From positions 62,001-126,000 of the forward strand of contig NC_007763.1 of the NCBI RefSeq assembly GCF_000092045.1: a stretch of 64,000 nucleotides of DNA, given 5' to 3'. Origin of the DNA: Rhizobium etli CFN 42 (GTDB lineage: Bacteria > Pseudomonadota > Alphaproteobacteria > Rhizobiales > Rhizobiaceae). The notes under the pieces were generated by a model. The model did no database searches, was not told where the DNA came from, and saw only the letters and a list, made by a program, of their open reading frames with translations. The stretch's first letter is position 1. Each line of letters starts with the position of its first letter. The translations under genes and the position numbers were made by a program. Positions 49,949-58,242 of the stretch are shown piece after piece.

Positions 49949-50878
49949 CTATGTCGTGAACCAATAGCGGACGATGTGGAAGAACAGCGGCGCTGAGAAG
50001 GTGATGGAATCCAGGCGGTCGAGCACGCCGCCATGGCCCTCAATAACATAGCCCCAGTCCTTGGCGTTGAGGTCGCGTTTGATCGCCGAGAGCACGAAGC
50101 CGCCGAAGAAGCCCGCGACGACGATGACCGTGCTCACGGCGGCCGCCTGCAGAGGCGAGAACGGCGTCAGGCGATAGAGTAGCGTTCCCAGAAGGATCGC
50201 CGATGCGCCGCCGCCGAAGAGACCTTCCAGCGTCTTCGACGGGCTGATGTTCGGCGAGAAGCGGTGCTTTCCCAGGAGCTTGCCCCAGACATACTGGAAA
50301 ACGTCGCTGAGCTGCACCACGACGACGAGATAGACGAGAAGAAGCGCGGAGGGTGTGCCGGTCTGCAGCATAAGGAGCGCGGGGGCGTGGCTGATCGAAT
50401 AGACCGTCAGCATCAAGCCCCATTGCACTCTGGCGCTGCGCGCCAGAAATTCGTTGACGTCCCCCGTCAGGGTGGCCACCGCCGGCAGGATCAGGAAGGC
50501 ATAAACGGGGATGAAGATCGAAAAGAGCCCGTACCACGCCGTTCCGAGCAACACGTAGTGAAGCGGCAGGACCACGAAAAAGGACAGGAAGAGCGCCAGG
50601 TGATCGCCGCGACGCGACGGTGTCAGCGTCCAGAACTCGCGAAGCGCCATGAATGACAGGAATGCGAATAGAATGACCGTCGCCGTATCGCCGAGCAGGA
50701 TCGCGCCGCCGAAGACCCCGACCATGATCCACCATGAGCGGATACGGGCATTGAGGTTGTGGACGGTGGCGACGGACCCGGGCTCGGTCGCGCGCCGTTG
50801 AAGGACGAAGCCGATGGCCGACGCGACGGCCAGCAGGCCGAGGATCGCGGCCAGCACGATGGAGAAAAAGCTGGTCAT
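49949..50878 (-). CDS. CDP-diacylglycerol synthase-like phosphatidate cytidylyltransferase
   Basis: The 309-residue membrane protein has about eight helices and the CdsA signature region SKTLEGLFGGGASAILLG, with the C-terminal SAIKRDLNAKDWGYVIEGHGGVLDRLDS. It converts phosphatidate and CTP to CDP-diacylglycerol at the inner membrane. It overlaps the acyltransferase stop (ATGA). It is closer in layout to E. coli YnbB than to CdsA, judging from its neighbours. Confidence 0.85.
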   Translation of the reverse strand: MTSFFSIVLAAILGLLAVASAIGFVLQRRATEPGSVATVHNLNARIRSWWIMVGVFGGAILLGDTATVILFAFLSFMALREFWTLTPSRRGDHLALFLSFFVVLPLHYVLLGTAWYGLFSIFIPVYAFLILPAVATLTGDVNEFLARSARVQWGLMLTVYSISHAPALLMLQTGTPSALLLVYLVVVVQLSDVFQYVWGKLLGKHRFSPNISPSKTLEGLFGGGASAILLGTLLYRLTPFSPLQAAAVSTVIVVAGFFGGFVLSAIKRDLNAKDWGYVIEGHGGVLDRLDSITFSAPLFFHIVRYWFTT

Positions 50879-51495
50879 GCGACGGGGCCTCCGTCGGCGA
50901 GCTCGATGACCGCGGCGCGGGCGCGGGCCAGGAACGCGCCCTTTTCCTCGCCCGCTTCGACGCGCAGCGGCTTGCCGAACCGCGCCGTGCAGGTGATCGG
51001 GACGATCAGCATGCTTCCCTTCGGCAGGATGCGCTGAAGGTTGTCGAGATGAATCGGGACGAGGTCGACATCGGGAAAACGGCAAGCAAGGCGATAGATG
51101 CCGCTGCGGAACGGAGCGATCTCGTCGCTGGAGTTTCTCGTTCCTTCCGGAAAGATCAGGACCGAGCGCCCCTCCTCGAGCAGGCGCTCGACGGGCGCCA
51201 GCGGATTACTGTCGGGCAGAGGCTTGCGGTCTATCAAGACAGCACGCAGGCCTTTTTCCGCGATGAAACGGAGAAAGGCGTTGGTTCCCCAATAATCGCG
51301 CGCCGCGACCGGATGGGTCAGCCGGCGCACCTGATACGGCAGGGCGGCCATGACAGCGACGGTATCGACATGGCTGTTGTGATTGGCGAAATAAATGCGG
51401 CGGGTCGGATCGGGGGTGCAGCCCCGCCATTCGCTTCGGGCGCCGACCACAATACGGACGAACAGCACGAGAAGACGACGGATGAGCGCAATCAT
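50875..51495 (-). CDS. 1-acyl-glycerol-3-phosphate acyltransferase-like protein (PlsC family)
   Basis: The 206-residue protein has the acyltransferase NHNSHVDT block (the usual NHXXXXD is present as NHNSHVD), FIAEKGLRAVLIDR and FPEGTRNSSDEI. These are the four-block layout of PlsC-type enzymes. It would acylate lysophosphatidate to give the phosphatidate used by the next gene. Start and stop each overlap a neighbour by four bases. Confidence 0.85.
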   Translation of the reverse strand: MIALIRRLLVLFVRIVVGARSEWRGCTPDPTRRIYFANHNSHVDTVAVMAALPYQVRRLTHPVAARDYWGTNAFLRFIAEKGLRAVLIDRKPLPDSNPLAPVERLLEEGRSVLIFPEGTRNSSDEIAPFRSGIYRLACRFPDVDLVPIHLDNLQRILPKGSMLIVPITCTARFGKPLRVEAGEEKGAFLARARAAVIELADGGPVA

Positions 51496-52127
51496 GGTCT
51501 CTCCAGCGAGCGGGCAAGTCTCGTCGTGCGCGTGATGCAGGTGACTAGGCTGCCGGCCGCGATCATGGCGGAGGCGAGGAGCAGAGACCACCGGCTGGCC
51601 GATATCAGTGTCTCGATGCTCTGGGCAAGGAGGCCCGCCGTCAACACCGCCATGCGGCGTTGCTTGGCCATGATGCCGCTGAAATCCTGAGGCAGGCCGA
51701 CCGCTCCTCCGAACACCCTGACATAGGCGGTAAGGGCGGCAAGCAGCGCCGATAGCCAGCCGATTGAGGGAACGCCGCAGGCATAACCGGCGGCGACAAG
51801 CAGCAGGCTGTCGGCGACGCGGTCGGGGAATTCGTTGTAGATCGGCCCGCTCTTGGTTTTCTTGCCGCCTTCGATCGCGACCATCCCGTCAAGTAGGTTG
51901 CAGACGAGCCGCAGTTGCACCGAGATTGCCGCGCCGATCACGGCGATCGGATGTGTCGAGAACAGGATGAGTGCCGCACCGAGGCCGGCAAAGACGATCG
52001 AGAAAAGCGAAATGCTGTTCGGCGTCACGCCACTGCGCGCCAGCCATGCACTCAAGCCGATCGCCCAGGACGACGACCGGCTCGCGATCGGTCCCCGCGA
52101 GGCGTCCTCTTCTTCACCCATCCTCAT
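51492..52127 (-). CDS. CDP-alcohol phosphatidyltransferase (YnbA-like)
   Basis: The 211-residue, multi-helix protein has the CDP-alcohol motif LLDGMVAIEGGKKTKSGPIY then NEFPDRVAD. The usual Asp-Gly-x2-Ala-Arg is DGMVAI, so the Arg is replaced, and the first Asp of the second half is Asn. The same GxxxNExxDxxxD spelling occurs in E. coli YnbA. It transfers a phosphatidyl group from CDP-diacylglycerol to an unidentified alcohol. It leads the three-gene operon. Confidence 0.8.
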   Translation of the reverse strand: MRMGEEEDASRGPIASRSSSWAIGLSAWLARSGVTPNSISLFSIVFAGLGAALILFSTHPIAVIGAAISVQLRLVCNLLDGMVAIEGGKKTKSGPIYNEFPDRVADSLLLVAAGYACGVPSIGWLSALLAALTAYVRVFGGAVGLPQDFSGIMAKQRRMAVLTAGLLAQSIETLISASRWSLLLASAMIAAGSLVTCITRTTRLARSLERP

Positions 52128-52239
52128 TTCCCCCGACCCAATATTCTAATGCATATCCTGCCAATGTCGTCGCGCCAAGCCCTCGTTCGTTCTGTCGGTC
52201 GCGGCGGCCATCAGCCTGATTTTTAAGCTGGTTCTCTGC

Positions 52240-52267
52240 TTGACACCTTTTTGGGCGCTACTATGAT
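52240..52267 (+). promoter_or_regulatory. Strong sigma70-type promoter of the BMP transporter operon
   Basis: TTGACA (52240-52245), a 16-base spacer and TATGAT (52262-52267) match both consensus hexamers almost perfectly. The predicted transcript would start about 25-30 bases before the binding-protein gene. Confidence 0.7.
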
Positions 52268-52300
52268 TTTTGAACCAGATGGTAAAAAGGGGAACAATCA

Positions 52301-53287
52301 ATGACCAAAGACATGCTGATTTCACGCCGAGCAGTGATTGCGTCGGGCATTGCGCTTGGCGTCAGCGGCTTCGCGCCGCTCGCAAGGGCGGCTGCGCCCC
52401 TGAAAGTTGCCGGCATCCATGCCTCACCGGTTGAAAATGCCTGGAACTCCTGTCTGCACAAGGCCCTCCAGGACGCAGCAAAGGATGGCGTCATCGAATA
52501 TGTCTTCTCCGAAGGCGTCTCCGGCACAGATTATCCCCGCGCCATGCGCGAATATGCCGAACAGGGCAACAAGCTGATTATCGGCGAGGCCTATGCAGTG
52601 GAGAGGGAGGCCCGGCAGGTCGCGGCCGATTATCCGGATACCGCTTTCGTATTGGGTTCGAGCGGCGAGCAGGCCGGCGACAATTTCGGTGTCTTCGGCA
52701 CCTGGAACCACGACGGCGCCTATCTGGCCGGCATGCTTGCGGGCAAGATGACCAAGTCGAACGTCGTCGGTTCGGTCGGCGCCATCCCGATCCCCGAGGT
52801 CAACATGCTGATCAACGCCTTTGCCGCGGGCGTCAAGGCCGTCAACCCCGACGCCAAACACCTGGTCTCGTTCATCGGCACCTTCTTCGATCCGCCGAAG
52901 GCTCGCGAGGCCGGTCTTGCCCAGATCGACGCCGGCGCCGACATCCTGTTCGGCGAGCGCATCGGCACGGCCGACGCCGCCAAGGAACGCGGCATCAAGT
53001 CGATCGGCTCGCTGATCGATTACACGCCGCGCTATCCCGATACGGTGTTTGCCAACGCCATGTGGTATTTCCGCCCGATCCTCGATGCCGCGATCGCCGA
53101 TGTCGCCGCCGGCAAACCGGTCGGCAGGAACTACACCTCTTACGGCCTGATGAAGGAAGGCGGCAGCGACATCGTCTTCGTGAAGGGTGTTGCGCCTGCC
53201 GAGGCGGAGGCCGCGATGGAAGCCAAGCGGGCGGAGATCAAGGCCGGCACCTTCGAAGTTCCGAAGGTGATGGAAGAGCCGAAGTAG
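52301..53287 (+). CDS. BMP-family (PnrA/BmpA-like) ABC transporter binding protein
   Basis: This 328-residue periplasmic protein has a signal with an SRRAVIASG segment (Tat-like or Sec) and ends in ARAA near residue 31. Its BMP/PnrA fold includes VLGSSGEQAGDNFGVFGTWNHDGAYLAGMLAGKMTKSN. Members bind nucleosides or nucleobases. It starts an operon with an amidase, an ATPase, two permeases and a cytosine-deaminase-like enzyme, so a nitrogenous base or derivative is the likely ligand. Confidence 0.88.
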   Translation: MTKDMLISRRAVIASGIALGVSGFAPLARAAAPLKVAGIHASPVENAWNSCLHKALQDAAKDGVIEYVFSEGVSGTDYPRAMREYAEQGNKLIIGEAYAVEREARQVAADYPDTAFVLGSSGEQAGDNFGVFGTWNHDGAYLAGMLAGKMTKSNVVGSVGAIPIPEVNMLINAFAAGVKAVNPDAKHLVSFIGTFFDPPKAREAGLAQIDAGADILFGERIGTADAAKERGIKSIGSLIDYTPRYPDTVFANAMWYFRPILDAAIADVAAGKPVGRNYTSYGLMKEGGSDIVFVKGVAPAEAEAAMEAKRAEIKAGTFEVPKVMEEPK

Positions 53288-53295
53288 TTCGGCTC

Positions 53296-54708
53296 ATGCA
53301 GGGCGACGCGACGGAACTGGCGGCAGCGATTAGGCATGGCAGCCTGAGCGCTGCAGAAGCGATGCACATCTCCCTTGAGGCCGCCGCGTTGCATGCGCCG
53401 CTCGGCGCGATCGCCTATCTCGACGGCGCCATGGGCCTCGCCGCGGCGCATGCCTGCGACCGGGAGCGGCAGACCGTGCCCCGTCGTTTCGCGGCGCGGC
53501 CCTTTGCCGGCGTGCCGACCTTGGCGAAGGATCTCGGCGGTCCCTTCCGCGGACTGCCGGTAACAGCCGGCTCCCGCCTCTTCGAGAGAAAGGGCGGCGA
53601 AGCCGATTCCGATCTCGCTTCGCGGTTCCGCGACGCCGGCTTCTGTCTGTTCGGCCTGACGACGAGCCCGGAATTCGGCCTTTCGCTCGCCAGCGAACCG
53701 GCGATCGGACCTGTCTGTCGCAACCCTCTCGATCCCACGCGCACCGCCGGCGGCTCGTCCGGCGGCGCGGCGGCAGCGGTTGCTGCCGGAATCGTCGCGA
53801 TTGCCCATGCCACCGACGCGGGCGGCTCGATCCGCGTGCCCGCCGCCTGCTGCGGTCTCGTCGGAATGAAGCCGACCCGCGGCGCCATCCCCGGCGGGCC
53901 ATCTTTCGGCAACCACCTTGCCGGCATTGCGAGCGAACTGGCGGTCTGCCGCTCGGTGCGGGATACTGCGCTGATTTTCGACCGGCTAAGCGGTAATGCA
54001 CGCGGACCCGTTCCCGATCCCTCTCCCGCCGATATCGACAACGGCCGTCTGCGGATCGGCCTGCTCACCGATACCGGGCCGACCTATTCGACCGAGGGTA
54101 GCCGGCTTGCCGCCGTCGAAGACGCGGCGCGCATGCTGGAGAGCGACGGACACGTCATCGTTCCTTTGGCGTGGGCCGATTTCGAATGGAGCGTCGCCGC
54201 CAGCGGCCGCGCCTTTGCCGATATCGTTTCCGTCAATCTTTCCGCACTCATCGAGGCAGCGGGTCTTGAGGAAAGCAGGGCCGAGCCTCTCACGCAGGCT
54301 TTCGCGGCCCGCGGGCGGGCGCTTTCGGCGTCTATGCTCTGGAACACGCTGAACGCTGCCGTTCTGGTGAGCCACGCCCTTTGGGCACTGTTCGACAAGG
54401 TCGATTGCATGGTGATGTCGATGCTTGCATCCGCGCCCCTTGCGATAGGCTCCTTTCCGTCCGATCATGCCGACACCGATCTGCATCTGGAACGAATGAC
54501 CGCGTTTGCGCCGCTTGCCTGCCTTGCCAATATTTCGGGTTTTCCTGCTTTGACGCTGCCTTTCGGACAGGATGAGCACGCTATGCCGCTGCCGGTGCAG
54601 CTCATGATGTCGATGGGTGACGAGCCGCGGCTTCTGTCGCTGGCGGCGCGCCTGGAGGCCGAGGGGCGATGGCAGCATCGTTTTCCGGTGGCGGGGTTGC
54701 CGTCATGA
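53296..54708 (+). CDS. Amidase-signature family amidase
   Basis: The 470-residue enzyme has the complete Ser-cisSer-Lys triad: Lys78 in PTLAKDLGG, the glycine/serine loop TAGGSSGGAAAA (Ser154-Ser155) and the nucleophile Ser178 in ATDAGGSIRVPA. It hydrolyses a carboxamide. It lies inside the transporter operon, between the binding protein and the ATPase, so the amide is probably made from the imported compound or is imported itself. The start at 53296 is 8 bases after the preceding stop, and a long upstream in-frame reading lies inside the binding-protein gene. Confidence 0.85.
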   Translation: MQGDATELAAAIRHGSLSAAEAMHISLEAAALHAPLGAIAYLDGAMGLAAAHACDRERQTVPRRFAARPFAGVPTLAKDLGGPFRGLPVTAGSRLFERKGGEADSDLASRFRDAGFCLFGLTTSPEFGLSLASEPAIGPVCRNPLDPTRTAGGSSGGAAAAVAAGIVAIAHATDAGGSIRVPAACCGLVGMKPTRGAIPGGPSFGNHLAGIASELAVCRSVRDTALIFDRLSGNARGPVPDPSPADIDNGRLRIGLLTDTGPTYSTEGSRLAAVEDAARMLESDGHVIVPLAWADFEWSVAASGRAFADIVSVNLSALIEAAGLEESRAEPLTQAFAARGRALSASMLWNTLNAAVLVSHALWALFDKVDCMVMSMLASAPLAIGSFPSDHADTDLHLERMTAFAPLACLANISGFPALTLPFGQDEHAMPLPVQLMMSMGDEPRLLSLAARLEAEGRWQHRFPVAGLPS

Positions 54709-56237
54709 CCGGGCCTGTTCTGGAAATTGTCGGCGTCAGCAAACGCTTCGGCGCGAATCTTGCCAATGAGGATATTTCCATGACGCTCGCCAAAGGCGAG
54801 GTCGTTGCCCTGCTCGGCGAGAACGGCGCGGGCAAGACCACGCTGATGAGCATCCTTTTCGGACACTACGTGCCGGATGCCGGCCGAATTCTGATCGAGG
54901 GCGCCGAGGTGCCGCAGGGAAAGCCGCGCGCGGCGATCCGCGCCGGCGTCGGCATGGTGCATCAGCATTTCTCGCTCGCGCCCAATCTGACCGTTCTCGA
55001 AAACGTCATGACCGGCACGGAAGGCCTTTGGTCCTGGCGATCGGCAACATCCGCGGCGCGCAAGAAACTCCTGGCGATTTCGGAGCGCTTCGGCCTGCAA
55101 GTCGATCCGGATGCCCGTCTTGGCGACCTTTCGGTCGGCGAACAGCAAAGAGTGGAAATCCTCAAGGCGCTTTACAACGATGCCCGCATCCTGATCCTCG
55201 ATGAGCCGACGGCTGTGCTGACCAACATCGAAGCCGAGCGGCTGTTCACGACCCTGAAGGAAATGGCCCGCCAGGGCCTGTCGCTGATCTTCATCTCGCA
55301 TAAGCTCGACGAGGTGATGGCGGCGGCAGACCGCATCGTCGTGCTGCGCGCCGGCAGGATGGTGGCCGAGCGCAGGGCATCGGAAACCAGCAAGGCGGAA
55401 CTTGCCGAGCTGATGGTCGGGCACCGCGTAACGCGGCCCGTTCGCGAACCGTCGACCCCCGGCGCCGTTGCACTCGAGGCCTCAGGCGTTTCCGTGCGAA
55501 CCGGCGGCATCGATCGTCTGAAGTCGATCAGCTTCCGGCTGCATCAGGGAGAGATCCTCGGCATTATCGGCGTTTCCGGCAATGGCCAGGCTGCACTGGC
55601 GCATCTTCTTTCCGGCACGCTGGCGCGCAGCAGCGGCGATCTCAGGCTGTTCGGCGAAGTGGTCGGCAATCTTGGCGTCGCCGATGTTGTCGAAGCCGGT
55701 ATCGGGCGCATTCCCGAGGACCGCAACCATGAGGGCGTGATCGGAGAAATGGCGATTTGGGAAAACGCCGTGCTGGAGCGTATCGCCTCGCCGGCCTTCT
55801 CGCGCCACGGTCTCGTCAACCGCAAGGCCGGCATCGCTTTCGCCAGGGAAATCATCGACGGCTTCGACGTTCGCGGCGGCGGCCCGGCCATTCGCACCCG
55901 GCTGCTTTCCGGCGGCAATATGCAGAAGCTCATTCTCGGGCGCAGTCTCTATCGGCGACCGCGCATCCTGATCGCGGCGCAGCCTGCGCGCGGCCTCGAC
56001 GAAGGCGCTGTTGCCGCCGTCCATGCGCGTCTGCTCGAAGCCCGTCGGCAGGGGACTGCCGTGCTGCTGATTTCGGAGGATCTTGACGAGGTGATTGCGC
56101 TGGCAGACCGCATACAGGCGATCGTCGGCGGCCGCCTGTCGCCGCCCGTCGACGCCGACGGCGCCGATGCCCGCAAACTGGGGCTGATGATGGCCGGCGA
56201 ATGGCAAGAGACCCGCGAGGCAGATCATGCGATTTGA
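54705..56237 (+). CDS. ABC transporter ATP-binding protein of the nucleoside/base importer
   Basis: The 510-residue double ATPase has a first Walker A GENGAGKTTL, signature LSVGEQQRVEILKAL and Walker [11 protein letters not shown]. The second domain is degenerate: GVSGNGQAALAHLL in place of Walker A, and LSGGNMQKLILGRSL as signature. Its Walker B reads ILIAAQPARGLD, where the catalytic Asp-Glu pair is replaced. This one-active-site arrangement is usual for BMP-type transporters (YufO-like). It overlaps the amidase stop as ATGA. Confidence 0.88.
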   Translation: MTGPVLEIVGVSKRFGANLANEDISMTLAKGEVVALLGENGAGKTTLMSILFGHYVPDAGRILIEGAEVPQGKPRAAIRAGVGMVHQHFSLAPNLTVLENVMTGTEGLWSWRSATSAARKKLLAISERFGLQVDPDARLGDLSVGEQQRVEILKALYNDARILILDEPTAVLTNIEAERLFTTLKEMARQGLSLIFISHKLDEVMAAADRIVVLRAGRMVAERRASETSKAELAELMVGHRVTRPVREPSTPGAVALEASGVSVRTGGIDRLKSISFRLHQGEILGIIGVSGNGQAALAHLLSGTLARSSGDLRLFGEVVGNLGVADVVEAGIGRIPEDRNHEGVIGEMAIWENAVLERIASPAFSRHGLVNRKAGIAFAREIIDGFDVRGGGPAIRTRLLSGGNMQKLILGRSLYRRPRILIAAQPARGLDEGAVAAVHARLLEARRQGTAVLLISEDLDEVIALADRIQAIVGGRLSPPVDADGADARKLGLMMAGEWQETREADHAI

Positions 56238-57276
56238 GCGCCGCGAGCACCGCCCGCTTTACCTGCTGATCGCTACACCCGTCATCGCCGTGATCGCGGC
56301 GCTTGCACTGGCGGGCATCTTGATCTCGATCGCCGGCGCACCTGTTCTCGATGCCTATTGGCGCATCCTGACCGGCGCCTTCGGCTCGCGGCTTTCGGCG
56401 ACTGAAACGCTGACACGGGCGACGCCGCTGATGCTGACCGGACTTGCCGCCGCCGTCGCCTTCCGGGCGCGGCTGTGGAATATCGGCGCCGAGGGCCAGT
56501 TCTATCTCGGCGCCATCGCCGTTGCGGCGGCAAGCGCGAAACTGCTGGGCAATCTTCCCGCACCCCTTCTCATTCCGCTGCTGCTGCTGATCGGCGCCAT
56601 CGCCGGCATGGTGCTGATCCTGGTTCCGCTGTGGCTCCGGCTGCGCTTTTCCGTCGATGAGGTCGTCACCAGCCTGCTCCTGAATTTCATCGCCGTGCTT
56701 TTCGTCTCGATGCTGATCGATGGCGTCCTCAAGGACCCGCTCGCCTTCGGCTGGCCGCAGTCGCAATCCGTCAGCGATCATGCCATGCTGCCGAAGCTGA
56801 TCGCCCGCTCGCGCCTGCATATCGGTTTGGCGATTGCGATCGCCTTGGCGATCGCCGTCCACTTCGTCCAGTCCCGCACGGTGTTCGGCATGCAGTCGCG
56901 CGCCGCAGGCCTCAATCCTGCCGGTGCGAGTTTTGCCGGTGTGCCGCTCGGAAGAACACTGGTGAAGGTTGCCTGTCTCTCCGGTGGGCTTGCAGGGCTT
57001 GCGGGAGCGATCGAAGTGATGGGCGTCAAGGGTTATGTGACGACTGATCTGTCGCCCGGTTTCGGCTATGCCGGCATCGTCGTCGCAATGCTCGCCAACC
57101 TCAATCCGCTGGGCGTCGTCTTCGCCGCCATTTTCACAGCCACGATGTTCGTTGGCGCCGACGGCATGAGCCGGGGCCTCGGCATCCCGACCTATATCGC
57201 CGATGTCACGGTGGCGCTGTCGCTGCTGACGATGCTGATAGCATTGTTCTTCACGCAATACAGGATAAGGCGATGA
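56227..57276 (+). CDS. ABC transporter permease 1 of the nucleoside/base importer (YufP-like)
   Basis: The 349-residue protein has about nine or ten helices and the branched family-2 permease features: TRATPLMLTGLAAAVAFRARLWNIGAEGQFYLGAI near residues 60-95 and LSGGLAGLAGAIEVMG. It overlaps the ATPase gene by 11 bases and the second permease by four. The pair forms the membrane channel of the importer. Confidence 0.88.
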   Translation: MRFERREHRPLYLLIATPVIAVIAALALAGILISIAGAPVLDAYWRILTGAFGSRLSATETLTRATPLMLTGLAAAVAFRARLWNIGAEGQFYLGAIAVAAASAKLLGNLPAPLLIPLLLLIGAIAGMVLILVPLWLRLRFSVDEVVTSLLLNFIAVLFVSMLIDGVLKDPLAFGWPQSQSVSDHAMLPKLIARSRLHIGLAIAIALAIAVHFVQSRTVFGMQSRAAGLNPAGASFAGVPLGRTLVKVACLSGGLAGLAGAIEVMGVKGYVTTDLSPGFGYAGIVVAMLANLNPLGVVFAAIFTATMFVGADGMSRGLGIPTYIADVTVALSLLTMLIALFFTQYRIRR

Positions 57277-58217
57277 CGCAATTGTTCGATATCATCGCCT
57301 CCGCCGGGCTCTGGGCGGCAATCCTGCGGATCGCCACGCCGCTGATTTTCGGCACGCTCGGCGCCCTGCTCTGTGAACGGGCCGGCGTGCTCAACCTCGG
57401 CATCGAAGGCATCATGACCTTTGGCGCGATGATCGGCTGGCTTTCCGTCTATCATGGTGCCGATCTCTGGACCGGCCTGCTGATCGCGGCGGTCGCCGGC
57501 GGCACGTTCGGCTTGCTGCATGCGTCGCTGACGGTGACGCTCGGCCTGTCCCAGCACGTCTCCGGTCTCGGGGTCACGCTCTTTGCCTCCAGCTTCAGCT
57601 ATTATGTCTTCAGGCTTATCGTGCCGCTTGCCAATACGCCGCCCACCATCGTGCCGTTCCAGCCGATCGCCATCCCCGGTCTCTCGACGCTGCCTTTCAT
57701 CGGCCCGGCCTTCTTCACGCAGACGGCGCCGACCTATCTTGCGATCGTGATTGCTCTGCTGATGGCCTACATCATCTTCCGCACGCCCGTGGGGCTCGCG
57801 ATCCGCATGACCGGCGAAAATCCGCATGCAGCGGAAGCCCAGGGCGTCAATCCGATGAAGGTGCGATACGGTGCAGTCATCATCGGCAGCGCGCTGATGG
57901 GAATGGGCGGCGCCTTCCTGACCTTGTCGGCGTTCAACAGCTTCTTTCCGACCATGGTGCAGGGGCGCGGCTGGATCTGCATCGCGCTTGTCGTGTTCGC
58001 CTCCTGGCGGCCGGGCCGCGCGCTCTTCGGCGCCCTGCTCTTCGCCTTCTTCGATGCCTTTCAGCTTCGGCTGCAAACGGCGTTAAGCGGACTTGTACCC
58101 TATCAGCTCTTCCTGATGACGCCCTATATCCTTTCCATTGCCGCTCTTGCCATCATGGCCCGCCGCGCCCGCGTGCCGCAGGCGCTGATGCAGCCCTATC
58201 GCCGCGGCGAGCGGTGA
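57273..58217 (+). CDS. ABC transporter permease 2 of the nucleoside/base importer (YufQ-like)
   Basis: The 314-residue permease shows TPLIFGTLGALLCERAGVLNLGIEGIMTFGA, the family's N-terminal signature, and GSALMGMGGAFLTLSAFNSFFPTMVQGRGWICIALVVFASWRP in the second half. It is the partner of the preceding permease, with an ATGA overlap. The layout matches bacterial nucleoside importers. Confidence 0.88.
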   Translation: MTQLFDIIASAGLWAAILRIATPLIFGTLGALLCERAGVLNLGIEGIMTFGAMIGWLSVYHGADLWTGLLIAAVAGGTFGLLHASLTVTLGLSQHVSGLGVTLFASSFSYYVFRLIVPLANTPPTIVPFQPIAIPGLSTLPFIGPAFFTQTAPTYLAIVIALLMAYIIFRTPVGLAIRMTGENPHAAEAQGVNPMKVRYGAVIIGSALMGMGGAFLTLSAFNSFFPTMVQGRGWICIALVVFASWRPGRALFGALLFAFFDAFQLRLQTALSGLVPYQLFLMTPYILSIAALAIMARRARVPQALMQPYRRGER

Positions 58218-58242
58218 AGCCGCCCTTTCAAACGAGGTTCCG

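Noticed and set aside
55930..57258. Minus-strand open frame of 442 codons opposite the base-importer permease
   Set aside because: The plus strand carries an obvious multi-helix permease, and the antisense product is low-complexity and hydrophilic.
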